From the NCBI GenBank assembly GCA_921293015.1, contig OV121089.1:42146520-42210519 (forward strand): a stretch of 64,000 nucleotides of DNA, in the 5' to 3' direction. Of the stretch, positions 33,116 through 45,500 are shown in pieces. Under the pieces are notes generated by a model. It was given only the letters and a program-made list of their open reading frames with translations. It did not search any database and was not told where the DNA came from. The DNA is from Phorcus lineatus. Taxonomy: Eukaryota > Mollusca > Gastropoda > Trochida > Trochidae. Position 1 is the stretch's first letter, and each line of letters begins with the position of its first letter. The translations under genes and the position numbers were made by a program.

Positions 33116-34457
33116 TGTCAGTCAGTTATCTGAAAATGTAATGACATTAATAAATATATTGTAAAGTAATTGAAAAAGAAAATTAAAAGAAGGGGAAACA
33201 TTCACTCTCGTCCATGCAACGGCGCAAAGAGATTTATATATATTACAACTTTGAGTACATTCATTTTCGGAAGCACTCATAAAATACTCCACACAGCTTG
33301 AAGTTGAATGAAGATATCTTTATCAATGTGACACTTTGTTTTGCTAAATTAGAGAGTCAAAAAGAGTTTGTTTTTTTTAAAAAACGATCATATTTCAATC
33401 TAGATCGATACAAAAGATATGTCCTTAACTAAGGATTCATATAGGTCTATACACGTCCTTGCCTTAACTTATATTTCGGAATTCCGTACTCGCGGTCATG
33501 TCGACTCGTGCAGCGCAGCATGCCACGTGTTGACAGAAGCTGTTTACTTCCGTGTTTGCTTCTCCATCATCAACAACATCCGCGATCTCGACGTGCTAAG
33601 CTCCACAATAATTATAGTACACTACTATCCATGCATTACTCAGTAGTTACTCATCTAATGACTTACATTGTCAAACCGGTGTCTACATCAATTACTTACC
33701 TGTGGAAAAAGGATACGAAGAGGCAAATAATATGAACATCTATTAGAGGTGATGGACATTTTTTCAATAACTGAAAATGACAAGATTTATTTTACAAAAG
33801 GGATTGTTTACATTTTCTAGTTCAATTCAATACCTTTATTCAGTGATAAAGGTCAGAGGCCCATGTATACAAATAAGACACTTAGTGCAACAGATGAATA
33901 ATTGAATATATGAATAGTTCATGTTAACCTAATTAAAGTAAAACGTAGATGAAAATTGACCTTAAATACCTAAACGATTACAACTGTAGACAATATAATG
34001 TGAGAGAAAACAAATTGGGGATTTTTTTGCATGGCCTTCGATCATGTCTTAATTTCTTATATATTTTATTAGCAATTAATAATATTTAACCCTCGTTAGT
34101 AGCGGCCTAAAATATCTTCATGATATGGAAAGGGTGTTCTGTGTTCTGTCTTCTTCTTAGCCACAGCCTGTTTATAAAACATAAGAAATTTGATATACTA
34201 ATAAAGATATGGTTTACATTGCAAAATATTTCTTCATATTTTAAGGGGAATTAACATGCCAAAAATAGTTTACATACAAAAGTGAGCCATAAGTATTAAT
34301 TGTGTTTTCTTGTACAAGCGATGTCATGATTTTATGAAATGAAGAATGCATGTATGAGGATTGTAATCGTGAAAATCAATTAACGAGCCTAGCCCCGAGT
34401 TTATTAATTTTCAAGAATCCACGACTCCGAAAGCATTCTCAAATGAAATCCAAGAAT
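33116..34457. other. 5' region of ETFBKMT, probable promoter and leader exon
   Basis: It contains the inferred splice donor of a leader exon (minus strand, exon end 33700) and a patch richer in CG dinucleotides around 33490-33600. No other coding sequence is recognised. Confidence 0.35.
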
Positions 34458-34466
34458 GACTTCACG

Positions 34467-34548
34467 CAATCTAGTTAAAACTAGATGTAATGATCCGTCG
34501 TAACGGACTTCGGGAGGTGTTAAATTACAGCTAGTTTAAACTAGATTG
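34467..34548. mobile_element. 82-bp CAATCT-family MITE with 9-bp target duplication
   Basis: Inverted repeats CAATCTAGTTAAAACTAGAT (34467-34491 in full) and their near-complement (34524-34548) enclose a 32-base centre. GACTTCACG is duplicated exactly at 34458-34466 and 34549-34557. Confidence 0.85.
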
Positions 34549-34558
34549 GACTTCACGA

Positions 34559-35311
34559 TACTAGCAACTGTCATTATTATACATGTTGCATATATTAACA
34601 TATTTCATTCAAATTAATGCAATTTCCGGTACTCTGTTGTCGGATACGTGATTAACCTTTAGAAACCTTGGGTTTGTCCATTTAGTTCATTGAAATTCTT
34701 TAACGCACCAAAGTTTCGGAAGTTTATTTTTGTAAGTCGTTTTACATGTGTCCTTTATGACAAGAGAGACTACACACATTATTATTAAAGATGTAACGCC
34801 AAACACTCCTCTTGGCCGGGACAGTCAATGCATGAGTAGCGGATTCTTATAAATAAGCCACTCTTGACACAATAGACTGTCATCATAACCATTGATTATA
34901 AGTATTCTCACGATCAAAATACAATAGAAACTATTAGTATGTTGTGTAAATTCAAACCCTAGATGTAAATCAAAGTTTTGTATAATCTTTTGTTATTTTG
35001 AAAAAAAAATTAACATTGTGGCCTTTGTCGATCAAATAAATTTTATAAGCGGGGTCCATCGAGTGCTCAATTATTTTTTGTAGTACAGCACGTTGTCATC
35101 GAATTCAATTGAAATTATAACCCTTTGCCGCGATCTTACGCATTTCAAGAATATAAACTTGAAAGAAAACTTTCACCTTTAATATTTCATATTGATTATC
35201 ACTTAAGAATAAAAGATAATCGGCAATTGCTTTGTATATTCTTCAGCAGTCGTTCCCTTATCGTGATTAGTATATCAGGAGAAGTAGGGGAAATTGATAT
35301 ACCAATTTTTA
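34559..35311. other. Intergenic, nothing recognised
   Basis: AT-rich sequence without recognisable exon or repeat. The open frame at 35125-35334 has no family signal. Confidence 0.4.
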
Positions 35312-35545
35312 GTCATATAGACTGTGGAAATTAAAAAAGTAACACCTTTTTTTCCTTCCACGGCAACTACAATGTCCTTTAACTTTGTAATTTATAATAT
35401 TATGTATTTTGATGCTATTTTTGTTTAGTCATATAGACTGTGGAAATAAATAAAGTAACACCTTTCGTTCCTGTCACGCCAGCTAAACTGTCCTATAAGT
35501 TTGTAATTACCATATTATGTATTTTGCTGATATTTTTGTTGAAAG
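35312..35545. repeat. Two-copy tandem duplication, period 125 bp
   Basis: TAGTCATATAGACTGTGGAA starts both copies (35312 and 35437), followed in each by AAAGTAACACCTTT, then CTGTCCT or ATGTCCT, and ATATTATGTATTTTG. Confidence 0.85.
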
Positions 35546-36059
35546 TTAAAGCTTTAGAAGAAACATAGATGAAAACTTCAATTATTATTCCGGATAATCT
35601 TGAATTTGTGCCGAATTTATTAAATGACACATTTTCATACAAACATTTTAAGAAAAAGAATGCTCTGTAACAACGGATACTTACTTTATATACATTGTTT
35701 GGGTGATCTTTCTCGCGTTTGTTTCTGAGAAAATGAATTCTTCATGCAAAAAATTCGGTAAGAGGTGAACAGATGATCTCACTGTCTGACCTATGGTCCA
35801 AAATGTCCCACACCAAAAATCTGACTCGATCTCGTCCGAAATATGAACCCTCTTCAATGAATCAATGTTCCAACGAATACTTTGAATACAACAGGCTAGT
35901 CGTGCTCTTCTATGAGCTTGGGACAGTTTGGGCCGATTGAGGGTCTTTATTTGTAGCCATCTGCTTTCAGTCGATTCCCCGGAAAGTCTTGTATAAGAGA
36001 TAGCTCCTCCTGTCAACCCATGTTCCCGATTCCCATGATCGGCACATAAAAGTACTCAC

Positions 36060-36215
36060 CGAGGTAGATCCTCTCGCATCGTTGTCATAAGGGGTATGCC
36101 AGGGTTTGAAAGATCTTTCATATCCTGAGTAGCGCAGTGTTTGCACCATGGTTATGGAATGATATCGCCTCATTGTACGTAGGCCGTACAGCTTGTCGGA
36201 GGGACATCCCGGCAT
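36060..36215 (-). CDS. Possible 52-codon first exon, unrecognised
   Basis: On the minus strand an ATG at 36215 opens 52 codons (MPGCPSDKLYGLRTMRR at the start, ARGSTS at the end) to a consensus donor TCG then gtgagt at 36059, phase 0. The GC content is above its surroundings. No family is recognised. A second strong donor on the same strand (AAA then gtaagt near 35683) follows another open stretch, 36016-35686. These could be coding or leader exons of a minus-strand gene. Confidence 0.3.
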
Positions 36216-37127
36216 TTTTCATGCTAATGATTTATCCCGTTTATAGCCTATTATAACGACGTGCATTGTCAATAGTCGAACTGAATATAATAATGTATCC
36301 CAAGATTTCATTGCGCATGACTTATGCGCCACTTTTCAAAGTCACACTAGTTAATGTCTTGGCGTTCCTTTATTAATTCTTATATAAATAAATAAAATAG
36401 ATTTTCAACGATATTTTCAGTTTATTTTAAATTAGATTTTCATGTCTCTTTCATATAAACATCCTCATTTTGTTTTCAAGTAATACTTATTTATATTCAT
36501 TAAACCTGTACCATTAGATTTCTTACATTTGCAAACATATCACCTCACACTGGTATGAAAATGATATCTGATTGTTCAATGCAGAAATCTAAGCATTAAT
36601 TGCGAGATATCATGTGGTTCATAACAGTTGTGGTATCTGCAAAGAAACTTCTTACACATTGCAATAAAGAAATGTCTATTCATCGAATAATTCTCCCTTT
36701 ACATGATTTTAAAGAGTTTTACATATTCTAAAGATGATAACGATTTTAGTGGTGAAAATCGGGGAATCAATAATTGGTATTATCATGTGGCAAGGTTTAC
36801 AATAATTGATGATTATAAAAAAGAATTGTTCTGTATTTTAAAAAAATCTGTTTAGGACTGCCCTGACGAAAAGAGAATGACAGAGAAGATACGAAAAAGG
36901 TTCGATATAGAAAGAGGAATTTAGATTATTCATTAATTCAAGATTTTTAAAGCGATAAAAAGAAAATAAGTATGATAAATGTACATGGAGGAAGCACAAC
37001 TGATCCTGATGATAACTTGATGTGTTGACATTTGCAAACATGAGTTAGTGGATGAAGAGATATATATATATCTATATTATACTTCAGTGGGGAAGAAGAT
37101 ACCGAGTCAAATGTCAACATCACTTAC

Positions 37128-38321
37128 AGAGCCACTCAGTGAGTTGTTGGCGTCATATATGCCAAACCTAATCAATGGTGTCATTTGATCGCTAAGTATC
37201 GAATGTTACCTAAAGTCAGGTTGACCTTGCTTCAGTTTGACCTCAAAATCTCATTGGCTTGCCGCAGATACCTTCAAGCAATCATAACGCGCGTCTCTTT
37301 GTGGCCTTCAAAGAGATTGCAAGTATTCACAGAAGTAGAAGTTAAAACTCTTATAAATTTTCGATTTTACAGAGAACAAGTTAAAGTCATTTGCATATGT
37401 CTAATAATACCATTTAACCCAGCAGATTTGGTTATAACATTTCAGTCGTTGACGAAACAAGGGTCCATCTCATTAGCATATAAGCGTCGCATATGACTAA
37501 TATATAATTATCAAGACACTTACTATTGGTATTTGTACATGTTTTGGTTGTTTTTTTCTCAGCATGTTTATGATTAATTTGTTTCACGAAACTTAAAATT
37601 ATTCAACGATTACTACAAACTAAAAGAAGAAACGTTTATTCAACGTAACTGTTTCTAGAATAAGCATTTGGATTGATACGGTCTACTAAAGGATAACGTT
37701 GAGGAATGCAGTTTTTGCTTTGCGAAAGATAACTAGCTTCTATTTGACTTGTTTGTCAAACAAACCAAGCTAGGGTAAACGGAATGTACATAAAATACAA
37801 TGATTCAGGTATTTTGGCAGTCTGACATTCGACTCATTCCGAGATCTGATTACGGGGCGAATTCGCTGATTGGCTGATTTGAATTATGTCAGAGGCAAAC
37901 CTGACGGCTCACGTAACGGAGCCTGGTGAGATCTACAGGCGTAATGGAGTGGAGCATTTCAATGAGATTGATGAAGGTAGAACGTCGCAATTATGATCGA
38001 AAACCGGACAGTGGCGCGCGTCAAGTAGTCAAACGTAGGCTAATATTTTAGACTTATCTTAAACAGCCAGGAGGGCAGTTAGGAGTTGATAGTGTTTGTT
38101 AGGTTATATAATATATAGTATCCATGTATATTGGACGTGATATCTACACCTCTGTGCATTTATAAGGCTGTTTTTAGATTTTCATGGAAAACCAGTTTTT
38201 GTCATGTATTATGTCTTTTGGATATGAAAAGTTAAGATGTTTTGATTTAATATCACCACATATGACATTTCGGTTCGTATCAAAGGTATATGATATGTTA
38301 TGAAAATCACGGAGTGGCTCT
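37128..38321 (+). mobile_element. TTAA-family MITE, copy 3, enlarged by about 720 bp
   Basis: The left end AGAGCCACTCAGTGAGTTG and right end TCACGGAGTGGCTCT match the other copies. The flanks have drifted to TTAC and TTGA. Family sequence breaks off near 37205 and resumes at about 37973 with ATGAAGGTAGAACGTCGC. The extra block is either an insertion or a longer family form; its right edge ends AATGAGATTG, like a CAATCT-family terminus. Confidence 0.75.
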
Positions 38322-38636
38322 TTGAAGATTGGCCATGACAACTTTGTGACACTTGAAATTCAACAAATGTCACTTTCAAATAATCGACAAGCCCATAACG
38401 AGTTCTCTATCATGTCGTTATCATTCATATTCTTCCAAGAAAAATACGTTTAACCCGAGAAAGAAACTTTGTTGCAAATGTTTTACTTTTGTGAACATTT
38501 ACTAATATTTTATGATCTATTTGGAAGATACACTTAAATTGTCTAAATGGAGTATCTTATTGAGTTAAAGAAACGGCTAGAGTTAAAAACAACCCCGAAA
38601 ATTTCAATTATTTGAATTGTGTGAGTTTCATGTAGT

Positions 38637-38717
38637 CAATCTAATAAGGGAGTCTAGTGAGATCTATAATATGCGTAACGTAGTGCAGCAATGTTACATT
38701 TTATTTTAATGAGATTG
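38637..38717. mobile_element. 81-bp CAATCT-family MITE with perfect 9-bp target duplication
   Basis: The element starts CAATCTAATAAGGGAGTC and ends TTTTAATGAGATTG. TCATGTAGT is duplicated at 38628-38636 and 38718-38726. The inside resembles 37897-37972 (GTGAGATCTA, GCGTAA, AATGAGATTG). Confidence 0.83.
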
Positions 38718-38789
38718 TCATGTAGTTTAATTCAGGTGATGTAGAAGAGATGCGTCTACATGTATATATATGGCTTGCTTCGGGGCATT

Positions 38790-39085
38790 CGAGGTGATAT
38801 GGGGTTTAAATCCGCTTTCAATAATATTTCCTTTATATTGCGACCGCTAGTATTATCGCAGGGAGAGAACCCGCAACGCCATTGTGGCTATGCATTATTA
38901 TGAAACCTGCGAGCGTCGGCTGCAACTTGCGAACCATGGATGGTACTGCGCTGAAATTCAGTGTAGCATTGCACCCACAACTGACTGCGTGTAGAACAGT
39001 TCTCTACTGCAGACAAAGTTGCCGAGCCCCTGGCGGGATTCGAACCACGGACCTCTTGATCCGAAGCCGAACGCAAGGGGCATTC
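38790..39085 (-). mobile_element. tRNA-derived SINE, family A copy 3
   Basis: Minus-strand, near full length: CGGGATTCGAACCACGGACC (B box in reverse), GACAAAGTTGCCGAGCCCC, CAGTTCTCTACTGCAG, GCGAACCATGGATGG, then the tail in reverse near 38815-38850. Confidence 0.8.
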
Positions 39086-39595
39086 TCGAAGAGAAGAATA
39101 TATCTTGCTAACCTTTCCAATCATACTATGTAATTTCTTCTTTGTTTTGGAACAAGCAAACTTTTATGATATTGGTTTTTTTTATAAAAAGCCTGAATGT
39201 AGCATATTTTTAAAAAATATATCAAGATAGCAAATAAATCATATGTTTTAATTTCACAATCAACTCAGATTACAATTTTCAAAATGAAATAACTATTTTG
39301 TACTCTGCGTCAGAACATCGCATAAACCCTATTTGCTAACAGTAATTGACTAGATTATTTAACCAACGCAATGAAATTTAACACATGAGACGGGCATAAG
39401 TTGAATTGACATCGAACAATTTCCTTATAAAATTTCTTAAGCGGTCCAAAATATTTAATTATACGGATATGAATATGTGCCTTTGTTCATACGAATATCC
39501 TGCGTTCTGCGCTCTACTGTTTATTTCAATCAAAAAGTATCCGGGTCATTTTAGTGTCGCCGGTAGCTCAAGTCACATGATCAAAATATTCAAAA

Positions 39596-42500
39596 ATGGC
39601 GACCACTGTCGAAGTTAAGAAAAGTTTGTGGCATGCTTTCAATGCATTGGACGCTAAAAAGACAGGAATCGTGCAAAAGTCACGATTAAAGGTTTGAATA
39701 TTTATTTTGTTTTGATGATGTTTAATCAATGTTCCATCTATTGCTTATATCTATACATTCATGCAAAACACTTTGTTTTTAGTCAACAGGTGTCTCTGGG
39801 GCTCTGTTAGGGTTGAAAAATGTTTTGTCACACAACACATGATATAATTGTTGTAAATCAATTGATAGAAATCAGATACAAAATTAAGCTGATAAGTAGA
39901 GTTATTAATGATATCAATCACTAAAAACTGTTGTAATTGAATGTGAAAATTTAGTGTTATTAATAAGCTGCTTCCTGTTTCACACATACATACATACATG
40001 GATACATACATACTTCTGTAGATCAATTAAGAAATTAATAATTAGCAGATTCATATTGATTACCACTTGATTATACCCTTATGTAACCAGTGTTTCCCTG
40101 GTATTCAAATACACTTCTATGAGTGTAATTTGCTGATAATGCCAAATATTCTGAAAATCACAAAGTGATGGTTTATACATTTTCCTATTATTTAAGTCTA
40201 ATGAACAGTTGTTTTATTCTCAAATTAAATCTTGTTGACATTTTAAAAACAGATGCAAACTTTTACCTGTTTAATTGGTGTCAGCTGTTTTCACAGTAAT
40301 TCTATGATTGAAATCAATATGACAATACAACACATGCCATAACGTCAAATGTTACTATATTTCTAACACAGATCAATAGTGTACAGTAGCTTTTAAGTTG
40401 ATATTGACATATGTTAAAAGTATTTACAGCGTCATTTAATTATTCCATTTCAGTGAATATTTACCATAATTTGTCTTATATCTGGTAAAGTAAACATAAG
40501 ACTGTTTTGAGTATATTTAACTTTAGGAAAGTTTTTAAGTAAAAACTTTAGTAAAAGACTTATATACCATAATCATACATCATTGTACCAATGTAAAAGA
40601 ATGAACCTTTCTATATTACCATATATGAATCAATTGAACAGTTAATATACTATTTAGTCAAGCTATTCAAGATTAGAATAACATGGGCCTTATGGAAAAC
40701 ATTTTTTGGAAAAATTGGTTGGTACTATATTTAAAGAAATCGACCATAAATGTAAAAAAAAAAATAGCGTCGAAAGCATGAAATTTCATTTTATTTTCAT
40801 CACTGAAGTGAACCTATAATTAGATGAATGAAATAGTGACCATTTCCATCTAACTGATCAATAATATAAGTGCTAACTGGCTAGTGAGTGAGGTGTTAGA
40901 GAGAAAAGACATCATTTGCATATACCACGAAAAACAGGCGACCAATGAAAACAGGTATTGAAGGGTATTCGTGATATGAATTGTTTTGATTGTTATAATT
41001 TCTCTAGCAGTGTTGAAGCCTTTGCCAAGGTTGATATATATATAAATATATGTATCTTCATGCCAAATTGAAGTACCATAATCCATGGATACAGCTACAT
41101 TTAACTTTCTTAAGTTCATCATAAACCAATGGACTTTTGAAAACACATATTCATGATTAATTTCTCTTATGTCATTCATAGTAACAAATATTACATACAA
41201 ATTCCCTTGTAGTACTTGGTAGGACTTACTGACTAATAAAACTTATTATACATAACATGTTAATTTTCAACTTTTTATTTTAGTTGTATGTACATATAAG
41301 TTAATTTGCATCCTGCTACATCAACATATTTGTCTCCGCCTAGCTCCATCATATACAATCTGATTAAAATCAGATGACGTATCGCGCGCCTAACATTTGT
41401 CCATCATCAATATGCGATACTAACATCTGACACTATCCCGCTAGAAGGGTCACCAGATTGACATTCGTCCTTGAACTCCCAACCAACAACCTATTGAGAT
41501 ATAACCAATCAGATTACACGTTACTTCCATTGTTCGGGTCACCATTCAAAACGGCGGTTGAAGTACCCGAAATGGCTTGCGGTGATCCCGTAGAAGAAAA
41601 AAAATTCGTAGACAAAACAATTTCGTAGACAGTATTAAATTTCTATTTCTAAGTCACTATTGACCATTATTTTTAATTATTATTATCTTTTATAGTAGTT
41701 CATATCATTCCAGGAAGCAATTTAACATCGGGCCAGTACTGGCCCAGTGCTGTGTAAAACAAATAATTAAATGTAACAAAATGTCAAAAGATAAAATATT
41801 ACAAAACTAACAGAAGGGGGCAAAGTGAAATTGTTATCGATCCAGGAATTTGAATATTCAAAATTAAACCTACACTGTTGCTAACATAGGAGAGGTAATC
41901 GAAATATTAATATAACTTTCAGATATTGAAGATGACAAAGCATCGGAAATAATAACAGACACGAGTAATTTTTTGTAATGATATAGTATATCAATCATAT
42001 ATTATTGATTTATTATTCATTTTAATTCAGTCAAACGAAAGGCAAAGCATTGGACAGAAGGGCCTGTTACCTTAATTTATTTTATTACAAATCAAACAAG
42101 GAGTAAAAGAATTGCAAACAACACATGCCTATGGGGTTATTTTAAAAAGTTTCAAAATACAACAAAATTTACTAATTTTAGGTTTTAATCACTTTATTTC
42201 TTAAACGAACCTATTAGTGTTCGAATATTTGATTTTGATAAATAAAGGTTTGCAATTATTGCGTGTCTATGAAATTGTTTTGTCTACGAAAACTCCTCAT
42301 TCACGCGAAATAACTGAAGAATTTTTGGAAATTCCGAACTCAAAGTCGAGCAAGTCAAAAGTTTGAATTGTTTACTTGACCGTAAAGATTGTATGGCAAT
42401 TATGGCTACTGGTTATAGTAATTCACTACCCTTTCACATGTACTGCAAGGTGGTAAAAGCAAGAAACCAACAAGCTTCGCGTCAGGTCATTCCCTCGATC

Positions 42501-45500
42501 GGGTATTATGCCTAGTTCCCGTTCGGGAACCAACACCCCGATCGGGATAATAAAACCGTCTAAAACACGGTCAAAAGTGTTGTTTTTCTGTTATACAATT
42601 TAATTTCACATTGGTGCATCACGACGAAAGTACCTACACGTATGTATACCTTATAACCAAACCTTTCGGACAACTATCGGCAAAATGTCTGTTTGGAAAC
42701 GATTCTGCATTTTGGTCGCTAGCCCGTCCAAACACAGGACCTCTTTCCTAACTTTTCTACATTATAGCCGACAAAAGCATGATTAAAGTCCATGTTCACA
42801 CAAGTATTAGCAGAATTGCAAGTAAAATACTTTCTAACAATTTCGTCACCCATTTCTGAAATTTCTTTTTGCGTAAAGAGAAACCACACATTACGCAAAT
42901 GTTAGTCTTTGGCTGTAAGACAGGATGACATAGCGTCTGCTGTCAATATCTACATTTTTCAAATATTAATATTTACAGTACATGAAATGTCAATATTCAA
43001 TGATCGCTGAGGAAACATGCTAACTCCAACATCTTTGTGTAGAAGCGCATATGCAAGGGAAACCCACCGCGGAATACACCGAACGAAGCACTTGGAACAG
43101 ATCGGCTGTTTTCGCCATGCCTAACTCCGCGCAACACCAAACATACGCTGTATGGAGTCCAGGCTGATGGCATTAATAGCCTAGAATTTGATTGGTTAAT
43201 TCTCGTAAGCCCGGGACATTCAACTTAACGGGGCAGTGTCAGATGGAATATAGCTTGTTAAACTGAAACGAAACGAAACGAAACGGAAATAAAACGAAAC
43301 GAAATTAAACAAGCGGAATTCCATCTGATTTTAATCAGATTGCATCATATATAGAGAATCTCACCCAAGTGTCTTCTGATATCAGATATATCAACACAAG
43401 TTGATGAAAGTTACAAATATCCGAGGCTTGCCAAGGATATTTTACTTTTATCAAAGAGTGTTGATATATTTGATATCAGAAGACATGAGGGTGAGATTCT
43501 ATTTATCATCCAAAATCATTTTTCATTTCGATTCCGTGAAAAATGTGTATTCCTGAACACTGCACTACTCTAAGACTCTCAGTGGAGTGATGTCATAGCA
43601 TTGTGACATCATCATGTTTATGACGTCATAGCATTATGATGTCATTACTTGATGATGTAAATCAATTGTGATGTCATGAACCTGACTGTAATAGGGCATT
43701 GTTAAAAATCTACTGTCAAAATGATATCTCCTAGGAGATATTGCTTGATCTTCCACAAGCGATATCTCCTGTGGAACACAGTTTTGGATGATAAACCCTG
43801 ATATCCTTCAGCCTAAAATACTGGTATTGCTAAATATAGCAAGCCACCCGGATGAGAGTTCAAACAAATGTCAATGTAGGCTAAAAATAGCCATGAGTAA
43901 CCTGCTGTAAGCGATATGAACGTTTGAGGCCGAAGGATATCAGGGTATATAATGGAGCTGGGTGGAGACAAATACGCTGATGTAGCAGGATGGTATTTTT
44001 GTAACCAACAGGAAAGGAGACGTCAGTCAAAAATTGAACGCCATGGCCATATGTATTGAAAAGTTATAACTGATGCTGAAAATTACCATCTTTACCAATT
44101 CAGTTCACTATGGTCACAACTTTGTGTGTTTGATCAATAAAACTGACTAATGTGAAATTGTGAAATCTGAATACTTTTAGGTGTTAATGCAATTTGTTGA
44201 CTTAAATGTTCAATTGTCTTTGTGGTTTATTATGTAAATGCAAATTTTATAATGCTGCAGAGAAGGCTGAACATTGGCAGACAAACCCCTTGTGTTCGGA
44301 AATTTAATCTAGTTGACTATATAGTTGGAATTAGGTATATATGTATATATATATATAGTATGTTGCTGCAAAGTTTTTGAACTCATAACAGAATATGCGA
44401 GATTTTGGAATGTATCATAAGCAGACCAAATAGCATGAAAAGCAGAAATGTCACTTTCAGTGCTGACACTGACGTGTTCATGTGCAGACAGAAGAATAAA
44501 AAAGATTTTTCAAAATACAATAATAATGATAAAAATAATATTTGTATGGCACCTTTTCCATGTACGAAGACAGGCACAAAGCGCTACCTCATACCCGCAG
44601 ACCACAATTTCTGAAGTCTTGCATACACAAAAAATCATATAGCCATTTTGTACAAATATATTTTCATGTTTGATAGAAATCAGTCTTGAATTAGAATCTT
44701 GATCGGCATTTAGAATGAGCGTTAAGTTTCGCATAGGTGTTAACAGTGATACGATTTCTCTTTGATTCAAGTGTCAGTTATAGCCTGGATATCAAGGACA
44801 ATGGGAAGGCGAGCTGCCGTAGAATGTGTTAAGAGGGTCCTCTACTGTCAGTGATTATCATTTGCCTGAAAATGTGTCATAAGTTCATCAAGTTAAATAT
44901 GATAATTTTAATTGGGTCAGAATTAACCTCAGTGTTTGATATATTCATGCAGAGTCGTAAATTTTTTGAATACATGTACTAGCAAAAAACATTATAGCTG
45001 GCCAAATATGTCTACATCATCTTTTGTCTAGAAGAGACACTTAAGGATTCTCATGGTATTTTATTAGGGTTTCATATGTGTTAAAAAACAATTATGAGGA
45101 ATATACATTTTATTTGCAACTTATCAATGTCATGTTTTCGATCAGACCTGCAACTTTAAAGAGCCACTCCGTGAGTCGTTGGAGTCAAATATACCAAACT
45201 TAATCAAGGGTGTTATTTGATCGCGAAGTATCGAATACAAAAATGACACATTTTGAAGCTTATTGTTTTTTTTACAGTGACAATATGAAGGTAGAACATA
45301 TGATCGAAAACCGGACAGTGGCGCGCAGCAAATAGTCAAAAGTACTCTTGGAGACTTATCTAAAACAGCCAGGAGGGCAGTTAGGAGTTGATAGCATTTG
45401 TTAGGTTATATAACTAGTATATAGTATATAACTAGTATCCATGTATAATGGACGTGATATGTACACCTTTGTGCATTTATAAGGCTGTTTTTAGATTATC

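Larger units (their letters stand above)
41309..43992. mobile_element. Fold-back DNA element with 47-bp terminal inverted repeats, interrupted by a second transposon
   Basis: CATCCTGCTACATCAACATA at the left end pairs with GCTGATGTAGCAGGATG at the right, with few mismatches over about 47 bp (41309-41355 against 43946-43992). Removing the insert 41356-43342 and one duplicated 9-mer leaves an element of about 690 bp rich in internal hairpins. No transposase is present. It sits in intron 1 of the SWAP70-like gene. Confidence 0.8.

Noticed and set aside
36006..36059. Mini-intron joining the 36.2-kb exon to sequence starting at 36005
   Set aside because: It would be only 54 bp with a poor pyrimidine tract and would end after about 20 more codons.
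37185..37496. 103-codon plus-strand frame inside the enlarged TTAA element
   Set aside because: No recognisable transposase or other motif; kept only as part of a finding about the extra interior.
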